Positions 45,002 through 57,114 of a DNA stretch of 64,000 nt are shown piece after piece. The notes beneath the pieces were generated by a model. It saw only the letters and a program-made list of their open reading frames with translations, was not told the origin of the DNA and made no database searches. Origin of the DNA: Perca fluviatilis. Its lineage: Eukaryota; Chordata; Actinopteri; Perciformes; Percidae. The position numbers were made by a program, and so were the translations under genes. The stretch covers positions 3,132,788 to 3,196,787 of the forward strand of contig NC_053119.1 of the NCBI RefSeq assembly GCF_010015445.1, in the 5' to 3' direction. Numbering within the stretch: position 1 is the first letter of the stretch; every line of letters starts with the position of its first letter.

Positions 45002-45318
45002 TGTTTAACTATATTTGTGGGGTCCAAAAACCGGGAGTCCAGTATACTTGTGAGGTCCCAACAGTTTTGTGGGGCCAAAATGCTGGACCCCACAACTTTA
45101 AAGGGCTGTTTGAGGGTTAAGACTTGGTTGTAGGATTAGGGATAGAATTAGGTTATGGTTAGGGTTAGGGTAAGGGTTAAGGATAGGCATTTAGTTGTGA
45201 TGGTTAAGGTTAGGGTAAGGGTTAAAGGTTGGGGGTTTTTTGGGGGGGGTGGGGTTGGGGGGGGGGGCTAGGGAATGCATTATGTCAGTGACGGGTCCCC
45301 ACAAAGATAGTGCCACAA

Positions 45319-45376
<58 letters not shown>
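44955..45376 (+). repeat. 'TGTGGGGTCCAAAAACC' repeat between two TG tracts
   Basis: TG tract at 44959-44999, then GTTTAACTATATTTGTGGGG, GGGGCCAAAATGCTGGACC, runs of GGTTAGGGTAAGGGTTA, then GGGAATGCATTATGTCAGTG, and a second TG tract 45323-45375. A shorter relative lies at 29895-30010. The paired TG tracts appear to be part of the family. Confidence 0.75.
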
Positions 45377-45379
<3 letters not shown>

Positions 45380-45924
45380 GGTGGCAGGTCGGTTCTCCCC
45401 CCCCCCACCGGTAAACCATCGTCCACAGGTCCTGATCTTTCTTCCCCCCAGGGAGCTCTAGCTGGTGGAGTTATGAGAGTGTGACTGATCCTGTCTGAAG
45501 CCATTTACATTCTGTCATGAAGACCCAGAACTGAAGACAGAAACTCTGCAAATGCTTGTTTCTGTTGAGAACTTTATATTCAAACAACAGCAGCAGCAGA
45601 TTATTGCTTCCTGTTTCCCTGATTCCTACCGGAATAAAAAGACAGAAACCTCTCCCAGAGGGAACAGAGTCCTATAACTCCACACTTTTCAACCCTTTCA
45701 TATTGAGAGCAACAGAATAAATAACTTTAAGCTGTAAAAGTGAAGGCTGAATGTCACATTGAACACACCAAAGACAAGTCTGAAATGTTGCTTTACTCGT
45801 CTACACTGACATTTTGGGGTTATAAAACGTCCTTTAACATCTAAGCAGTCTGTAATCTTCAAAGTAGGGAGAGGTAAGACATGTCAAATTTTACAATTTA
45901 AAAAGACCTAGATTTATATACATG

Positions 45925-46325
45925 GTACAAGCGGCCAAAATAGGTTTCCTCAGGAAGGGTGTCTGGCGTCTCCCTTAGAGATAGGGTGAGAAGCTCAGTC
46001 ATCCGTGAGGAGCTCGGAGTAGAGCCGCTGCTCCTTCGCGTCGAAAGGAGCCAGTTGAGGTGGTTTGGGCATCTGGTAAGGATGGCCCCTGGGCCCCTCC
46101 CTAGGGAGGTGTTCCAGGCACGTCCAGCTGGGAGGAGGCCTCGAGGAAGACCCAGGACTAGGTGGATGGATTATATCTCCAACCTGGCCTGGGAACGCCT
46201 CAGGAACCCCTCAGTCGGAGCTGGTTAATGTGGCTCGGGAAAGGGAAGTTTGGGGTTCCCTGCTGGAGCTGCTGCCCCCGCAACCCGACCCTGGATAAGC
46301 GGACGGAGAGATGGATGGATGGATA
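45925..46325 (+). mobile_element. Rex3 (RTE-clade) LINE 3' end
   Basis: The ORF end carries LRWFGHLVRM, then RRPRGRPRTRWMDYISNLAW, which is the C-terminal region of the teleost Rex3 reverse transcriptase protein. The 3' tail CCCTGGATAAGCGG leads into GATG/GGAT repeats (46306-46325), the known Rex3 terminus. 5'-truncated; the frame breaks after PSVGAG. Confidence 0.82.
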
Positions 46326-46429
46326 GATTTATATAAAGTGGTGTGCGCAGATTAAGAGATTTTTAAGACAATTTTTATGTTTTTAATTAAGCAATATGTC
46401 ACATCACACACCTATGAACCACAGTCAAA

Positions 46430-46520
46430 ACTAGCAAAAGTGGATCTGGACACGCCCTAAACGCAGCTGCGCCAGGTGCTTCACGCCGTGCGCTCAGATC
46501 GTTAAAGTAGGGCCCTACAT
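46430..46520 (+). mobile_element. Harbinger-type right-end fragment
   Basis: GACACGCCCTAAACGCAG and CAGATCGTTAAAGTAGGGCC match the right end of the element at 17710-18803. Confidence 0.65.
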
Positions 46521-46934
46521 GTACCGGCTGCACCTTGGCCCTGTGACAATAAAACAAGAGTCTACAGCCATACTCGAAAGGCTCTGAGTATTGGACGCAT
46601 TAAAATGTCGACCTAATGATGGAGCTAGAGATGGAAAGTCAGATGATCACTGAAGCTATTACAGATCATCCTGAGGGGAACCTGAATAATGTACCTCATT
46701 TCATCACCATCTGTCCCACAGCTGTGGAGATATTTCAGTCCGGAGCAAAGCCGAGGACCGGCCAACTGACATTCATAGAGCCACGCTGCAGGACGGATTA
46801 AAATATGTACGCTGGATCATTGATGATCATAATGATTATTATGTGATATTAATGACACCAAACCATCTGCATGCGAGTAAGAAGAGGAAGCCTTTGAGAT
46901 GACCTGAGGAAGAAAAGTCACAGACGGAGAGAGG

Positions 46935-47400
46935 CAGAATCAGACAGATCATTTTTCCCCCTGCCCCACACTGGATGACATCTTTAAGATCCGCTGCCTC
47001 CACAGAGTGCACAATATTCTGCAGGAAGAGACACACCGCTCAAACCATCTCTTCTCCCTGCTTCCATCTGGCAGGAGGTATCGGGCTTTTAGAGCACGCA
47101 CCTCCAGGCTGCAGAACACTTTTATCCCCAGGGCCATCACAGAAATAAACAATCATGGGCCATCACGGAATTGAACAATCATGCCCCCACAGCCAGCACA
47201 GTTGCACTTTCTAAGATAGGGATTCTATGCAATGGGAGTGCAATATTGGATGCCTTGAAAATGTTTTTATATTTTCTTATTTTATTTATTGTGTGAGTTT
47301 GTATATGAAAGTGAGTATTATTTTAGAGTCTGCACAAGCCAATTTTGTTGTATGGTTCTTCTGTACAATGACAATTAAAGTCTATTCTATTCTAATAATT
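46935..47400 (+). mobile_element. LINE ORF2 C-terminus and 3' tail
   Basis: A + frame (about 46965-47176) reads LDDIFKIRCLHRVHNIL, then HLFSLLPSGRRYRAFRART and LQNTFIPRAI. The LLPSGRRYR block is typical of the extreme C-terminus of several fish LINE families. The tail GTACAATGACAATTAAAGTC followed by TATTC repeats closes it near 47395. No upstream domains. Confidence 0.7.
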
Positions 47401-49480
47401 ATGTGTAGGGTGATAGTCAATATAGTCCAGTATGAAGACCAGCTCAGACCAAAGATTCTGGACAAGATGAGTGTAAACTTGCAACTCCGTGCAACGTGCA
47501 GGTCTGCGACCTTCTAAAAACCTGCCAGTTAGCACCAATGAGACGAGTCTTCGACAAATAGTAATATTGACACATACTGTACAATAGAGACGACGATATA
47601 CATATAGGCACATGTCAACACAATATACAAAAATACAAATATACAGATAAGACATAATATCAAGACAAGTACACATGGAGTGGGATGTGTGTCTTTCTAG
47701 GGAAAGAATCAATATTAATAGGTGTCGCAAAAAAATCCAGATTTTACCCGTTGATGAGTTTCTTTACTCTACATCGATCGAGATAGGTCTGGCATGCGAG
47801 ACTTTTTTTTCCAGCCTCACTCACTTAAGTCTGTTTACTCCGCCGCTGCCCCACATAATTAACGGTCAAATTGTGCTTTAATGAGGCCTTCAATGCGTTT
47901 GCTTATTAAATTAGTTTGTCCTCATCTTTCTGGGTCAAACCTGACGCTGCCAAATCTTATTTCACTCCGAGGAAAAAAAGTCTTTATAGGGAAGACTTAA
48001 GATAAAAGTAATAAAGTGAAGAAGTGATAAAACCATAAAGCTGCAGCCAGTGTCACGCTGTACGAGCATGAAGAGGTAACAGGATTAAAGATCACTGAAT
48101 GTCCCGAGGCAACATGAGTTCATCTCAGGTTGTAATTTGTTTCTTTGCACGTGAGCAGAAGACTGAACAGATTCTGCTGATTAACAGCTAAACACACTCA
48201 GCTTCATCTCTGAGAAAAGAGCGCAGCTACAAGTTCACTCAGATGGGACTAAATCCAGCTGAAAGAGAAGAAGCCAGAAGACGCGTGAATCAATAACATG
48301 ATCTTTCTCTCAAATAAAAAATTGAACCCGTGAGTAATAAAACTCACCCAGGTGTGACTCGGTGCACTGTAAATCTTGTGGGTTTATTGGATCAATCACA
48401 AATGAATGGCGTGCATAATTTGGTTCAGTCAGGAAAATCTGCAATAACAGACTAAATAACTAACTATGTCTGATGTCTCAGGTCCCGTACGTGCACGCTC
48501 TTTATTCTCACTGAAGAGGGAATTAAGTCTAAAATAAGGTCCTAAGGCCTGTCAAATCTGACTCCAATTTATTAATTCCCACGCCTTCTTACATCGGACT
48601 TAAGTTTACCAGAACACACGGATCAATCTGAGACGAAGAGTTCAGTTAAGCAAAGTTTACTTTGCCCAGCATATGAGTTACAACACAGGTGTTCACAAAC
48701 AGCATCTAAGTTTCCCTGGCATCAGACATTTAAGTCAGAGCTGGTCCACCAAGATCTCATCTGAAAATGAACTCTGATCTGTTCTCTCCCTCAAGCTTTT
48801 ATCCATTCCTCATAAGGGGGGTGGTCTCTTGTTTCTGGACAGAAACTGGTATCTTCACACACACACATGCCAAGGTCGGGGTCTCTTTGTGATGCAACTT
48901 CCTCTGCCATTCTCGCAACCTTCAAACAATGCACCTCTATGCCATAAAAGCTAAACTATTTGTATGAATTAAGCTTAACTTTCTGTGCATCAGAGGTCAC
49001 CCGGAGTACCTTTAACCACTTCCTCAGTAACTAACACAGCTCTTTTGCAACGAGCACATTTTGTAAAAATTAAATATTTCTACATCAACCACAGATAAAC
49101 CTCTGAGGCGAAGAGGAGAAACTGCCTTCGTCTCCTCGGACAGTAAAAGCACATCAGTGACCGCTGATGTACCTCCAGCTGCCAGACTTACCGCTAAGTG
49201 CTGCAGGCAGCGGCACCCAGCCCCTATCGTCGAGGACTGCGTTAATGACGGGTGTTTTATACCTCAGAGGGACGTTTAACCTTCAGCCCTCTTACCCCGC
49301 GACGGAGACGAGACGCCGGATAGCTGTGGAGTTCTGAGAAACACAACATGACAAGCAACAACAACAATTAAGGCTCCATTAGTGAAAATAATATATATTA
49401 TTACTGTCTGTGTCATCTTTTTTTTTTTTTTATTGCATTTTCAGAGCCCTGCATTTATGTTTGTTATGATTCCCATTGAG
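47401..49480. other. Intergenic, nothing recognised
   Basis: About 2 kb of ordinary AT-rich sequence with no coding similarity or clear repeat; may include single-copy or conserved non-coding DNA. Confidence 0.4.
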
Positions 49481-49484
49481 ATTG

Positions 49485-49660
49485 TTAAAGGGTACTCTAT
49501 TTCCCCATGTTTTTGTGACTGATGAAGTGACTGATGGGAACAATCTTTAAAATTGGTCCAGTATTGAGCGAGAAGAAACAAGCTGCAATCTAACGTTAAC
49601 GGGCAATTGCGCACTGGCAACTAACGTCCACTAAAAGTTCTGTTTTTGTCGCTGACCGAC
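49485..49660 (+). repeat. Foldback-like family, extra partial left end
   Basis: ATTGGTCCAGTATTGAGC, AACGTTAACGGGCAATTG and GTCCACTAAAAGTTCTG repeat what is found again from 49850, so two left ends lie in tandem, separated by a CA tract. Confidence 0.75.
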
Positions 49661-49702
49661 ACACACACACACACACAAGCACACCCATAGTGACACAGTG
49701 AC

Positions 49703-49792
<90 letters not shown>
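49661..49792. repeat. (CA)n microsatellite
   Basis: CA tracts 49661-49676 and 49705-49792 around a short spacer. Confidence 0.95.
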
Positions 49793-49793
<1 letters not shown>

Positions 49794-49849
49794 CTTGTTG
49801 TGCAGCAGGAAGATGTCACTTCACTCAACAATAATTTTCTGAACTGAAC

Positions 49850-51085
49850 CACATTTTTTTTTTCAACCTGGACCTTATGTTCCCATGTTTTTGTGTCTAA
49901 GTGACTGATGGGAACAATAATCTTTGAAATGGGTCAAGTATTAAGAAGAAACGATCTTCAATGTAATATTAACGGGCAATTATGCACCGTCAACTACCGT
50001 CCACTAAAAGTTCTGTTGTTGCCGCTGACAGACTCAGATTATTATTCTAAGTGTCTGACAACATTATGGAAAGGATCCCTACAGAGATAGACCTTTTAGT
50101 TAAAGAGTAAGATCCTTTTAGTTTAACATGAAACAGCCCCGAAATCACCATCACCAAACTCCACCAGACTCCATGTAAATAATCAGGACTTTTAGCGTGT
50201 ATAGAGCCAGCATATCTCCACCAGACTCCATGTAAATAATCAGGACTTTTAGCGTGTATAGAGCCAGCATATCTCCACCAGACTCCATGTAAATAATCAG
50301 GACTTTTAGCGTGTATAGAGCCAGCATATCTCCACCAGACTCCATGTAAATAATCAGGACTTTTAGCGTGTATAGAGCCAGCATATCTCCACCAGACTCC
50401 ATGTAAATAATCAGGACTTTTAGCGTGTATAGAGCCAGCATATCTCCACCAGACTCCATGTAAATAATCAGGACTTTTAGCCTGTATAGAGCCAGCATAT
50501 CTCCACCAGACTCCATGTAAATAATCAGGACTTTAATCATCGTAAAACACACTTCATTCAAAGTAGACAGAAACTAAATAAAACTACCAAAAGCCGTCTT
50601 GGTTCATCTTTCCACTGTTCCAACAATCACCACTCTGGTTTGGTTGAAATAAACCCTTAATTCACCCATTTACATATGGACAATAATACAATCGTGTTAA
50701 GATTAGGGATCGACCGATACTGTTTTTTCAAGGCCGATACCGATTATTAGTAGTTAATGAAACCAATATTTGGAACCGATATGCATTTACAGTCAAAATG
50801 AAAATCTTTAAGTCACAATTAAGATTCTGGAATGTTACAAACTCCAACACAACACTTTGTTTAAATGCTTTAAGCAATTATTTAATAAATGAGAAACTTT
50901 CAACATAATACCCAGTAGATAGTGTTTTGTGTGTGTGTGTGTGTGTGTCGCAGATAAAGATAATCTGCAAACTGCCAAAAAAAAACACTGATAATCAGCC
51001 AGGGTGGAAAATCGATCTCTCTCTAAAATAAACCCTTAATTTACCCATTGTATGTGGAAATATGCTGGCTCTTGAAGAATATATT
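49850..51085. mobile_element. Foldback-like element, copy B
   Basis: The left arm (TTCAACCTGGACCTTATG to GAAATCACCATCACC), seven 57-bp units (50155-50540), and the centre up to CACCCATTTACATATGG match copy A. The right arm is almost absent. After an insertion-like segment (50702-51025, with ATCGACCGATACTG and GGCCGATACCGATTATT) only AATAAACCCTTAATTTACCC and a trace of the arm return. It provides the empty TTAA site for copy A. Confidence 0.72.
50155..50540. repeat. 57-bp tandem array, copy B (7 units)
   Basis: Unit starts recur at about 50171, 50228, 50285, 50342, 50399, 50456 and 50513; units are nearly identical to one another. Confidence 0.95.
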
Positions 51086-52855
51086 TTGTAGAATATTAGT
51101 AAAAGGCCTTAAGCCCTGTTGACCTTGTTTCTCTGTTTCATAAGACCTGCGAGTGATAAAACATGTGCAGGTTGTGCTGGAACAGGATGCACCCAGAAAT
51201 AACTAACACTGTAACAAACATAATGGAGAAGTGGTTTTCTCGCCAGACGAGAGAAACAGAGAAAACAAAGGTGTAGTCGTGTGTTTGCGCGATCTGCGGT
51301 GGGAAACAGGACTGGCGCTCCCTGCGTTGACACAATGTATCAAGGACAAGGATCCTGCAAAGAAGAATAAAGAGAGAGGGAAACGTGAGGTTCGGAGTCA
51401 GACCCTGGAGAGACTGTTGGCGTCAGGGCGAGAGTTTGGTCTTAAAGGAATCCTGATCCTTATGCATAAGCTCTTATTTCCTTGCAATATCATTGACTAA
51501 AGTTTGTTATAGACTAACTGAGCGAATCCTGTTTATTGATTCCTGGTGCGTCAGCATCAAGGGACTCTTCTCTCTCAGCTTTTCAGCATCACCTTGCTCC
51601 TCTCCATGATTTCTCCAAATGTTACCAAACAGAGATGAGAAAGGACCGGACCCAAAAGTAATTGGCTGGGACAAAAGCTGACAGATGTAATGCCCAATCA
51701 CCAAGTCAACCACACAGCACTTGGTTTTTTTTATGTGTATTTTTGCTTCGGCACATTTGTTAAACGGTCCACCGGGGAAAACTCCCGGCAGTCCAGATGG
51801 CCAATCGAACGATGTGTGTCAGGATTAAATAATCAGTTTGTTTAGTTGGAAGAGAGTTATGTTATTAAAGCCAAAAGGCCCAGAGGGACAGAGCAGCAGC
51901 TCTATCGTAAGATGAATGCATTTAATAAGACGCCGGAGATTCAGAGACCCTCTGGAGGAAAACAAGGAAATACAGAAAAAGGGCAATGTTTTTTTTTGTT
52001 TTTGTCTGCACCAACAAATCTGGGTTGTTATCACCACATTTTGGTGCTAGAAGATGCTGCAGATCGATGGATTTTTCCCACAAGTCAGCTGTTTTCTTAC
52101 AGTGTCTTGTCTTTATGTTCTTCGTGCCAAACGCTGCCTCAGCCGGGCCGCCACGGAGACATGTTTGTGTCATTTTCTGTATAAGACACATAAGAGCAAC
52201 TTTCCAATTCTGAAATAAGATGATACAGCTAAAATGTATGCAATTATCTCCGCCAAGCACAAGGAGGTAGTGTTTTCAGTTTGGGTTTGTCTGTCCATTG
52301 GCACGATTGCATAAAAACTACCGGCCTGATTTTCGTGTAACTTTGTGGAAGTGTGAAGCATCTCAACCAATTTTCTTTCCAGTGCCCACTCGCAGTTATT
52401 GCAACGAAAAATCCCCGTGCGATCCAAAAAGGATTTTCCCCCATAGGCCACCATTGTAAAAGAGACGCTTCCAGGACACCTCCAACTGCAAACAGGGGCG
52501 ATTATGACTTTCTATTGTGCATTTTGAATCCATTGGCTATTTTTTGTATTTGAAAATCTTCCCTAGTGCCGAGAAACAAGATTTTAAAACCTGTGACATC
52601 ACTAGGTAAAGTCTCGGAGACAGCAGGAGAGACACTACTGCGCAGATTCGCTGAAGGAAATCCGGAAACTTTTTTGGCGTATTTTGTGCCAGTCCACTCC
52701 GTTGACCCATTTTGGGCTCCAGTATCCAATGAATAAACAGCCCGGTCTCATGGCAGTTGGTGATATGGTCACGTTATTGAATCTATTGAGTCGTGGACAG
52801 AACACAATAATGTCGTTATTTTCGTGTGCTGATTACGAATTTTAAAGCAGTGTAT
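51086..52855. other. Intergenic, mostly unassigned
   Basis: 52235-52480 (ATTATCTCCGCCAAGCAC; AAAACTACCGGCCTGATTTT) resembles a widespread repeat. No convincing exon. Confidence 0.4.
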
Positions 52856-52859
52856 TTCA

Positions 52860-53030
52860 ATGGGAAGCATATTTCGTGATCACAGAACGATGACGGTAGC
52901 GAGTAGTATTGATAAGGACAAAGTCAGCATAGGGAGGTTGGTCGGGGGGGTGGATGGGTCAAACAAGACAGGACTTTCACCACGGAGACCGGGGATGGGT
53001 TCCGCGTGTTGCAGTTCCTTTCCTCGTTAT
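52860..53030 (+). repeat. Interspersed repeat shared with 61490-61620
   Basis: GACGGTAGCGAGTAGTATT, GGGTGGATGGGTCAAACAA and CAGGACTTTCACC occur in both places. Confidence 0.7.
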
Positions 53031-55741
53031 TTTCTTCCTAACCACAACCGTCCCGTTGTTGTGGCGTTTCATTTCCACGTTGTTGTGTGCCCCTGCGCCG
53101 GGGGATCGCATGCCGTTGTTGTGGCCGGCGTGTGGCGCCTCATTTCCCCGTTGTTGCATCCCCCAGAGCAGGTTCGAAAATCGTGTACACAAAATAAACG
53201 TCAAAATCGTGACCTGTACACAAATCAATAAATCAAAATAACGTGACTATTTCACGACCGTGTTGGAATAAAATACATCTATGGTGTAGCACAGTAGTTC
53301 TCTAATTTTTGGGGGTCGCCAGATTGTTGGGGAGAAAAAACAATGACATAACATATTCTAGACGGGAATATTTTTTACATTACTGTGTGAGTTTGGTAGA
53401 TTTCACGTGTTATACTCGTGTAAGTGTAAATCCAGAGGTCCTGGAACACAGAAACGGGTCTGAAGGTGTGAGGAGTGGGGGAGGAAAAGTCACAAACGCA
53501 CCAACTCAAACCATCGGTAATGTGAATATTTCCACCCTGAGGAGCCGGCATGTTCTTGTGGCTCACATCTGATAACATGGCTCCATTTTTTTACTGATCA
53601 GAAAGCATCAGATCTGGTCAAATGAAAGCGTAAAATTGCCAGAAATTGGGACGAACACACTTTTGTGAACACGAGAACAGAGAGCAGCCGAGGATCGACA
53701 CACAGCAGCTGTACTGCAGCGCTAATGAGCACCTCTGTGTGTGCAGCACCTCTGTGTGTGCAGCTCGGGGGCCAAGCTTTAACACAGCACTGACTGCTCC
53801 GTCAAGCATTATTATAGTTGCTCCAAGTGGGATCTGAACATCTAACTCCTAGCTAGTAGCTAGTCTTTCTGTTTGTGCTGTAACAATGACACCACCACCA
53901 CTCTCTGATTTACTCCGGAAAATATTTGACTGTAGTTATTTTCGAACTGCCGTGAGACTGGGTTGTTCTTTGGCCTATAGCTCTTCATTGATCCCTCCTC
54001 AATGATCGGTCCTCTGGGCAGAAATAAGAGCTTTGAGACGGCCTTCACCGAGGAGGGAAAGAACAACTTCTCCTCAAATATCCCTCTTCCTTTTCTTGCT
54101 CCTTGGGGCAGGAATAAGAGCTTTTGAGTAAGCCTTCACAAAGAAGAGTATATAATAAATAAGAGCAATGAGATTCAGCCATTGTCTCTCCGTTTTGTCT
54201 TGTAGGTCGGGTTGCAGTTGCGGAGATATCTGCCCTGCTCAGCATCACATAAAGGATTGTACGTGATCTACAAAGGCCTTCCAGATTATGAAAGGAAGGA
54301 GTCTTTATTTATTTTAGTACCGGGGGAAAAAAAAAAATCACAAGATCTAAAGAGTGTGAAAAAAGGACCAAACACTGGATCGCAACAGAACAAGATTATT
54401 TGGCACTGGAGTGAAGACATGAGTGGGCTGATATGGAGAAGGTGATTGTGGATGATTGAGTCCAGGTGTGTCTCGTTGCAGCTCGTGAGGGAAAATGATG
54501 AGGAAAAAACCACACACTGCGTATACACGTGGCCGGCTATTTTTCACCCTCACAGTTTTCAAAAATAACATCGTGCACGCCTGTCAGTTTTCAGAAAAGT
54601 GTTCGTTTACACGTACCCGTGTATATATGCTGTCAAGAGCACACCAAACCTGCAGGTGGCAGTGTAACGAGGAAGCTCAAGCCCACGTTAGCCAATCAGA
54701 ATCCCGGAAATAGCAACAATAGCAACAAATCACTTCCTCTCTCTCTTTTGAACAAAGATGGCGCCAAGCATTGTGTCGGCGTCGGCTGCCTAAACCTCCG
54801 TGTGTCTCAGTTTACGTGCAAACGAAGATTTCACAATCTGCTCCATTGTCGTCTCTGTCTCCTCCGGTCAGACGAGACCTTTCTCAGTTCCCAATCATTC
54901 CCTGGGTGCCAATATCCCATACTCCCTTTATAATCTCTTATCACTTTAAAAAAACAGATGGCCTCTCATAACCCAGAGAAGCAGAGACGACAAGGTCAGC
55001 TCATGAACTGTAAAAAGCCTCTTACTTTATTCTCATAAAAAATATATCCTACAGGAGTTATAGTTAAGTTTTAAGCACTTTGTGTCGTTATGAAATAATT
55101 TGGATTTCAATTCAACTGCACAAAAGAAACTGATAAGAAATTTGGAGCATGCAGCTGATGTTTTTAGTAGTTTTTGTACCTAAACCAACTAAACTGGGAC
55201 CGTTTTCTCAACCGCTGTCACTAATGATGCTAGCTGAGGAAGCTAACAGGGTAAAGGTGTTCAGCACAGCCTGAATAGGCACACCTGATGCCCAAAGACT
55301 CAAGAGACAGAACAACCCCTGAAAGACAGGACTATAGTTTTCCTTTGTAAAAACAATTTGACTGCAATGACAATCTGCTTCATGCCGAAACTTTCTAATT
55401 ATTTCTATTCAAATGAGGAAATCTGAGCCTCCACGAGTGTTCAATAAACTCATACAGTAGATTGCAGATAAGCTCTGAATGCTTTTTAATTCAAGCTCCC
55501 CTAACCTATTATCATCCTCCTTTAACTCTCAGAAATTTGATATTGGATTTTTAATAAAAGCTATGGATGGAGGAGTTATTATACAGAGATGTCTGTCAAG
55601 GCAGGAAAGGACAAAGCAACATCAGACTGTGTCATTAGGATTCTTTTTTTCATCACTGATGCACAGCTATGAAAGCAAAGTTGAATGAACGGAATTGAAG
55701 CTGCAGTTGATTATTCGCTGCTCAGACTGTCAACATGTAAA
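53031..55741. other. Intergenic, nothing recognised
   Basis: No gene or clear transposon was identified. Short ORFs lack family features. Confidence 0.4.
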
Positions 55742-56655
55742 TGCTCTGACAGACCAACCCGACCATCGGCAGAAAAGCCAGTCATACTGATCAGTCTCCC
55801 CGAGGTCAGAAAGTGTCTCAGAACACACCGAAGCGACGCCGACTTGAGTAACTAAGTTTATTTGATTAGGACAATGCACATTAATCAACATTTCTGTAAA
55901 TGCACCAGTGTTAGCCAGTTGGCTAATTTTCAACTGTAGTCCCAGTATGCATGTCTTTATGGTGGGAAGAAACCGGAGCACCCGGAGGAAACCCACACAA
56001 ACACGGGGAGAACATGCAAACTCCACACAGAAAGGCCCAGAACGACCTGGACTCAAACCCAGAACCTTCTTGCTGTGAGGCAGAAGTGCTAACCACTGAG
56101 CCACCGCGCTGCCGAGCGTACGTTCTGTGTGTGCACGAGATGGAATACGTCTCCATAACAGCAGGCAGCGCTAATCTGTATTGTCGCCCAAAAAGGAAAA
56201 CCGACAGCTGATTGGATGAACGCGTCACGTGGGCCTGACTGCTCCCAGATTTTTCAACCGGGCATAATGGCGGCTTCGTTCACAATACGATATCTCATAT
56301 TGTACTAAAATAGTTCACCGAAACGTGTTTCCGAAAACATTTTAAGAGAGAAATAGGCCGTGCAGTTGCTGAATCTGTCTTCATTTCAGATCAACAAAGG
56401 TCAATTTGAAAGATTTTCCTCAGATTTTGAGAGACTCGTCACGCTCATCCCGCTCGTCATTTCCTGGTTAGCTCTCCACCAATCAGATGGGTCATCTGAC
56501 TGCCCGCCCTCCAACCCAGAAAGTCAGGTCGGCGCCAAATGAAGGCCGACGGCCCATCCAACGGATGATGGCACGGAACACACCGAACAGGCTCGAGTCA
56601 CTGACCTCGCTAGACTCTCCGGCGGGTTATCGGCCCGGTGTGTCAGGGCCTTAAC
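55742..56655. mobile_element. DNA element with CTCTGACA...TGTCAGGGCC ends, SINE inside
   Basis: The left end GCTCTGACAGACCAACCCGA and right end CGGCCCGGTGTGTCAGGGCC are imperfect inverted repeats. The right half matches 7945-8260 in reverse. A SINE-like insertion sits at 55850-56114. Confidence 0.6.
55850..56114 (-). mobile_element. tRNA-headed SINE-like repeat
   Basis: On the reverse strand it starts GGCAGCGCGGTGGCTCAGTG (A box TGGCTCAGTGG) and has a B box GGGTTTGAGTCC about 45 bp on. It then runs CTGTGTGGAGTTTGCATG, TTCTCCCCGTGTTTGTGTGG and a tail with AATAAAC. Abundant in teleosts. Not a tRNA gene: no cloverleaf is retained. Confidence 0.7.
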
Positions 56656-56777
56656 AGACCCTGTGATTGACTGTTGGAATACATCTGAAGCCCAATTCAG
56701 ACCAAAGATTCAATACGAGACAAAAACGTAGATTCCTTCCTCCAGGTGCTGTAGTTGACACACCTGGAAACACAATG

Positions 56778-57107
56778 TTACAATATAACTATTGTCACGA
56801 CGGCTGAAGTTACTGTGTAGCGGTAATAAAATGCATGTAAATATGTAGAGATAGGCTCGCCAGATCTGCTGACGTTGCGTGGTTTGGAGGACAGGATGAT
56901 CTTGCTCCACTTTTCCCTATCTGTAGTGGTTGGAGCCCAGTAGCTCCTCAGGCTGCTCTCACATCTGCGACCAGTCACCGACATTATCTCCCTGCTCTCA
57001 AGACCAGCCTGAGAGAGGAGTTGGACAGCTGTGCTCCTCAAGCTGTGATTTGTTTTATCTCCTTGAAAGCCCAGCTGCCTGGCTGATTTTGGGTAACATT
57101 TGCCCAA
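56778..57107 (-). pseudogene. Tyrosine-recombinase C-terminal fragment (Crypton-like)
   Basis: The 109-residue reverse-strand frame contains KTNHSLRSTAVQLLSQAG (the HxxR box, H21 and R24) and then IMSVTGRRCESSLRSYW, which aligns with the TGH...Y box with nucleophile Tyr56. The usual histidine after TG is arginine here. This arrangement is that of Crypton recombinases and the related vertebrate domesticated domain. The upstream catalytic Arg and N-terminal domains are missing, and the tail after about residue 70 is unrelated. Probably a dead fragment; a DIRS-type recombinase is the alternative. Confidence 0.65.
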
Positions 57108-57114
57108 TTAGATT

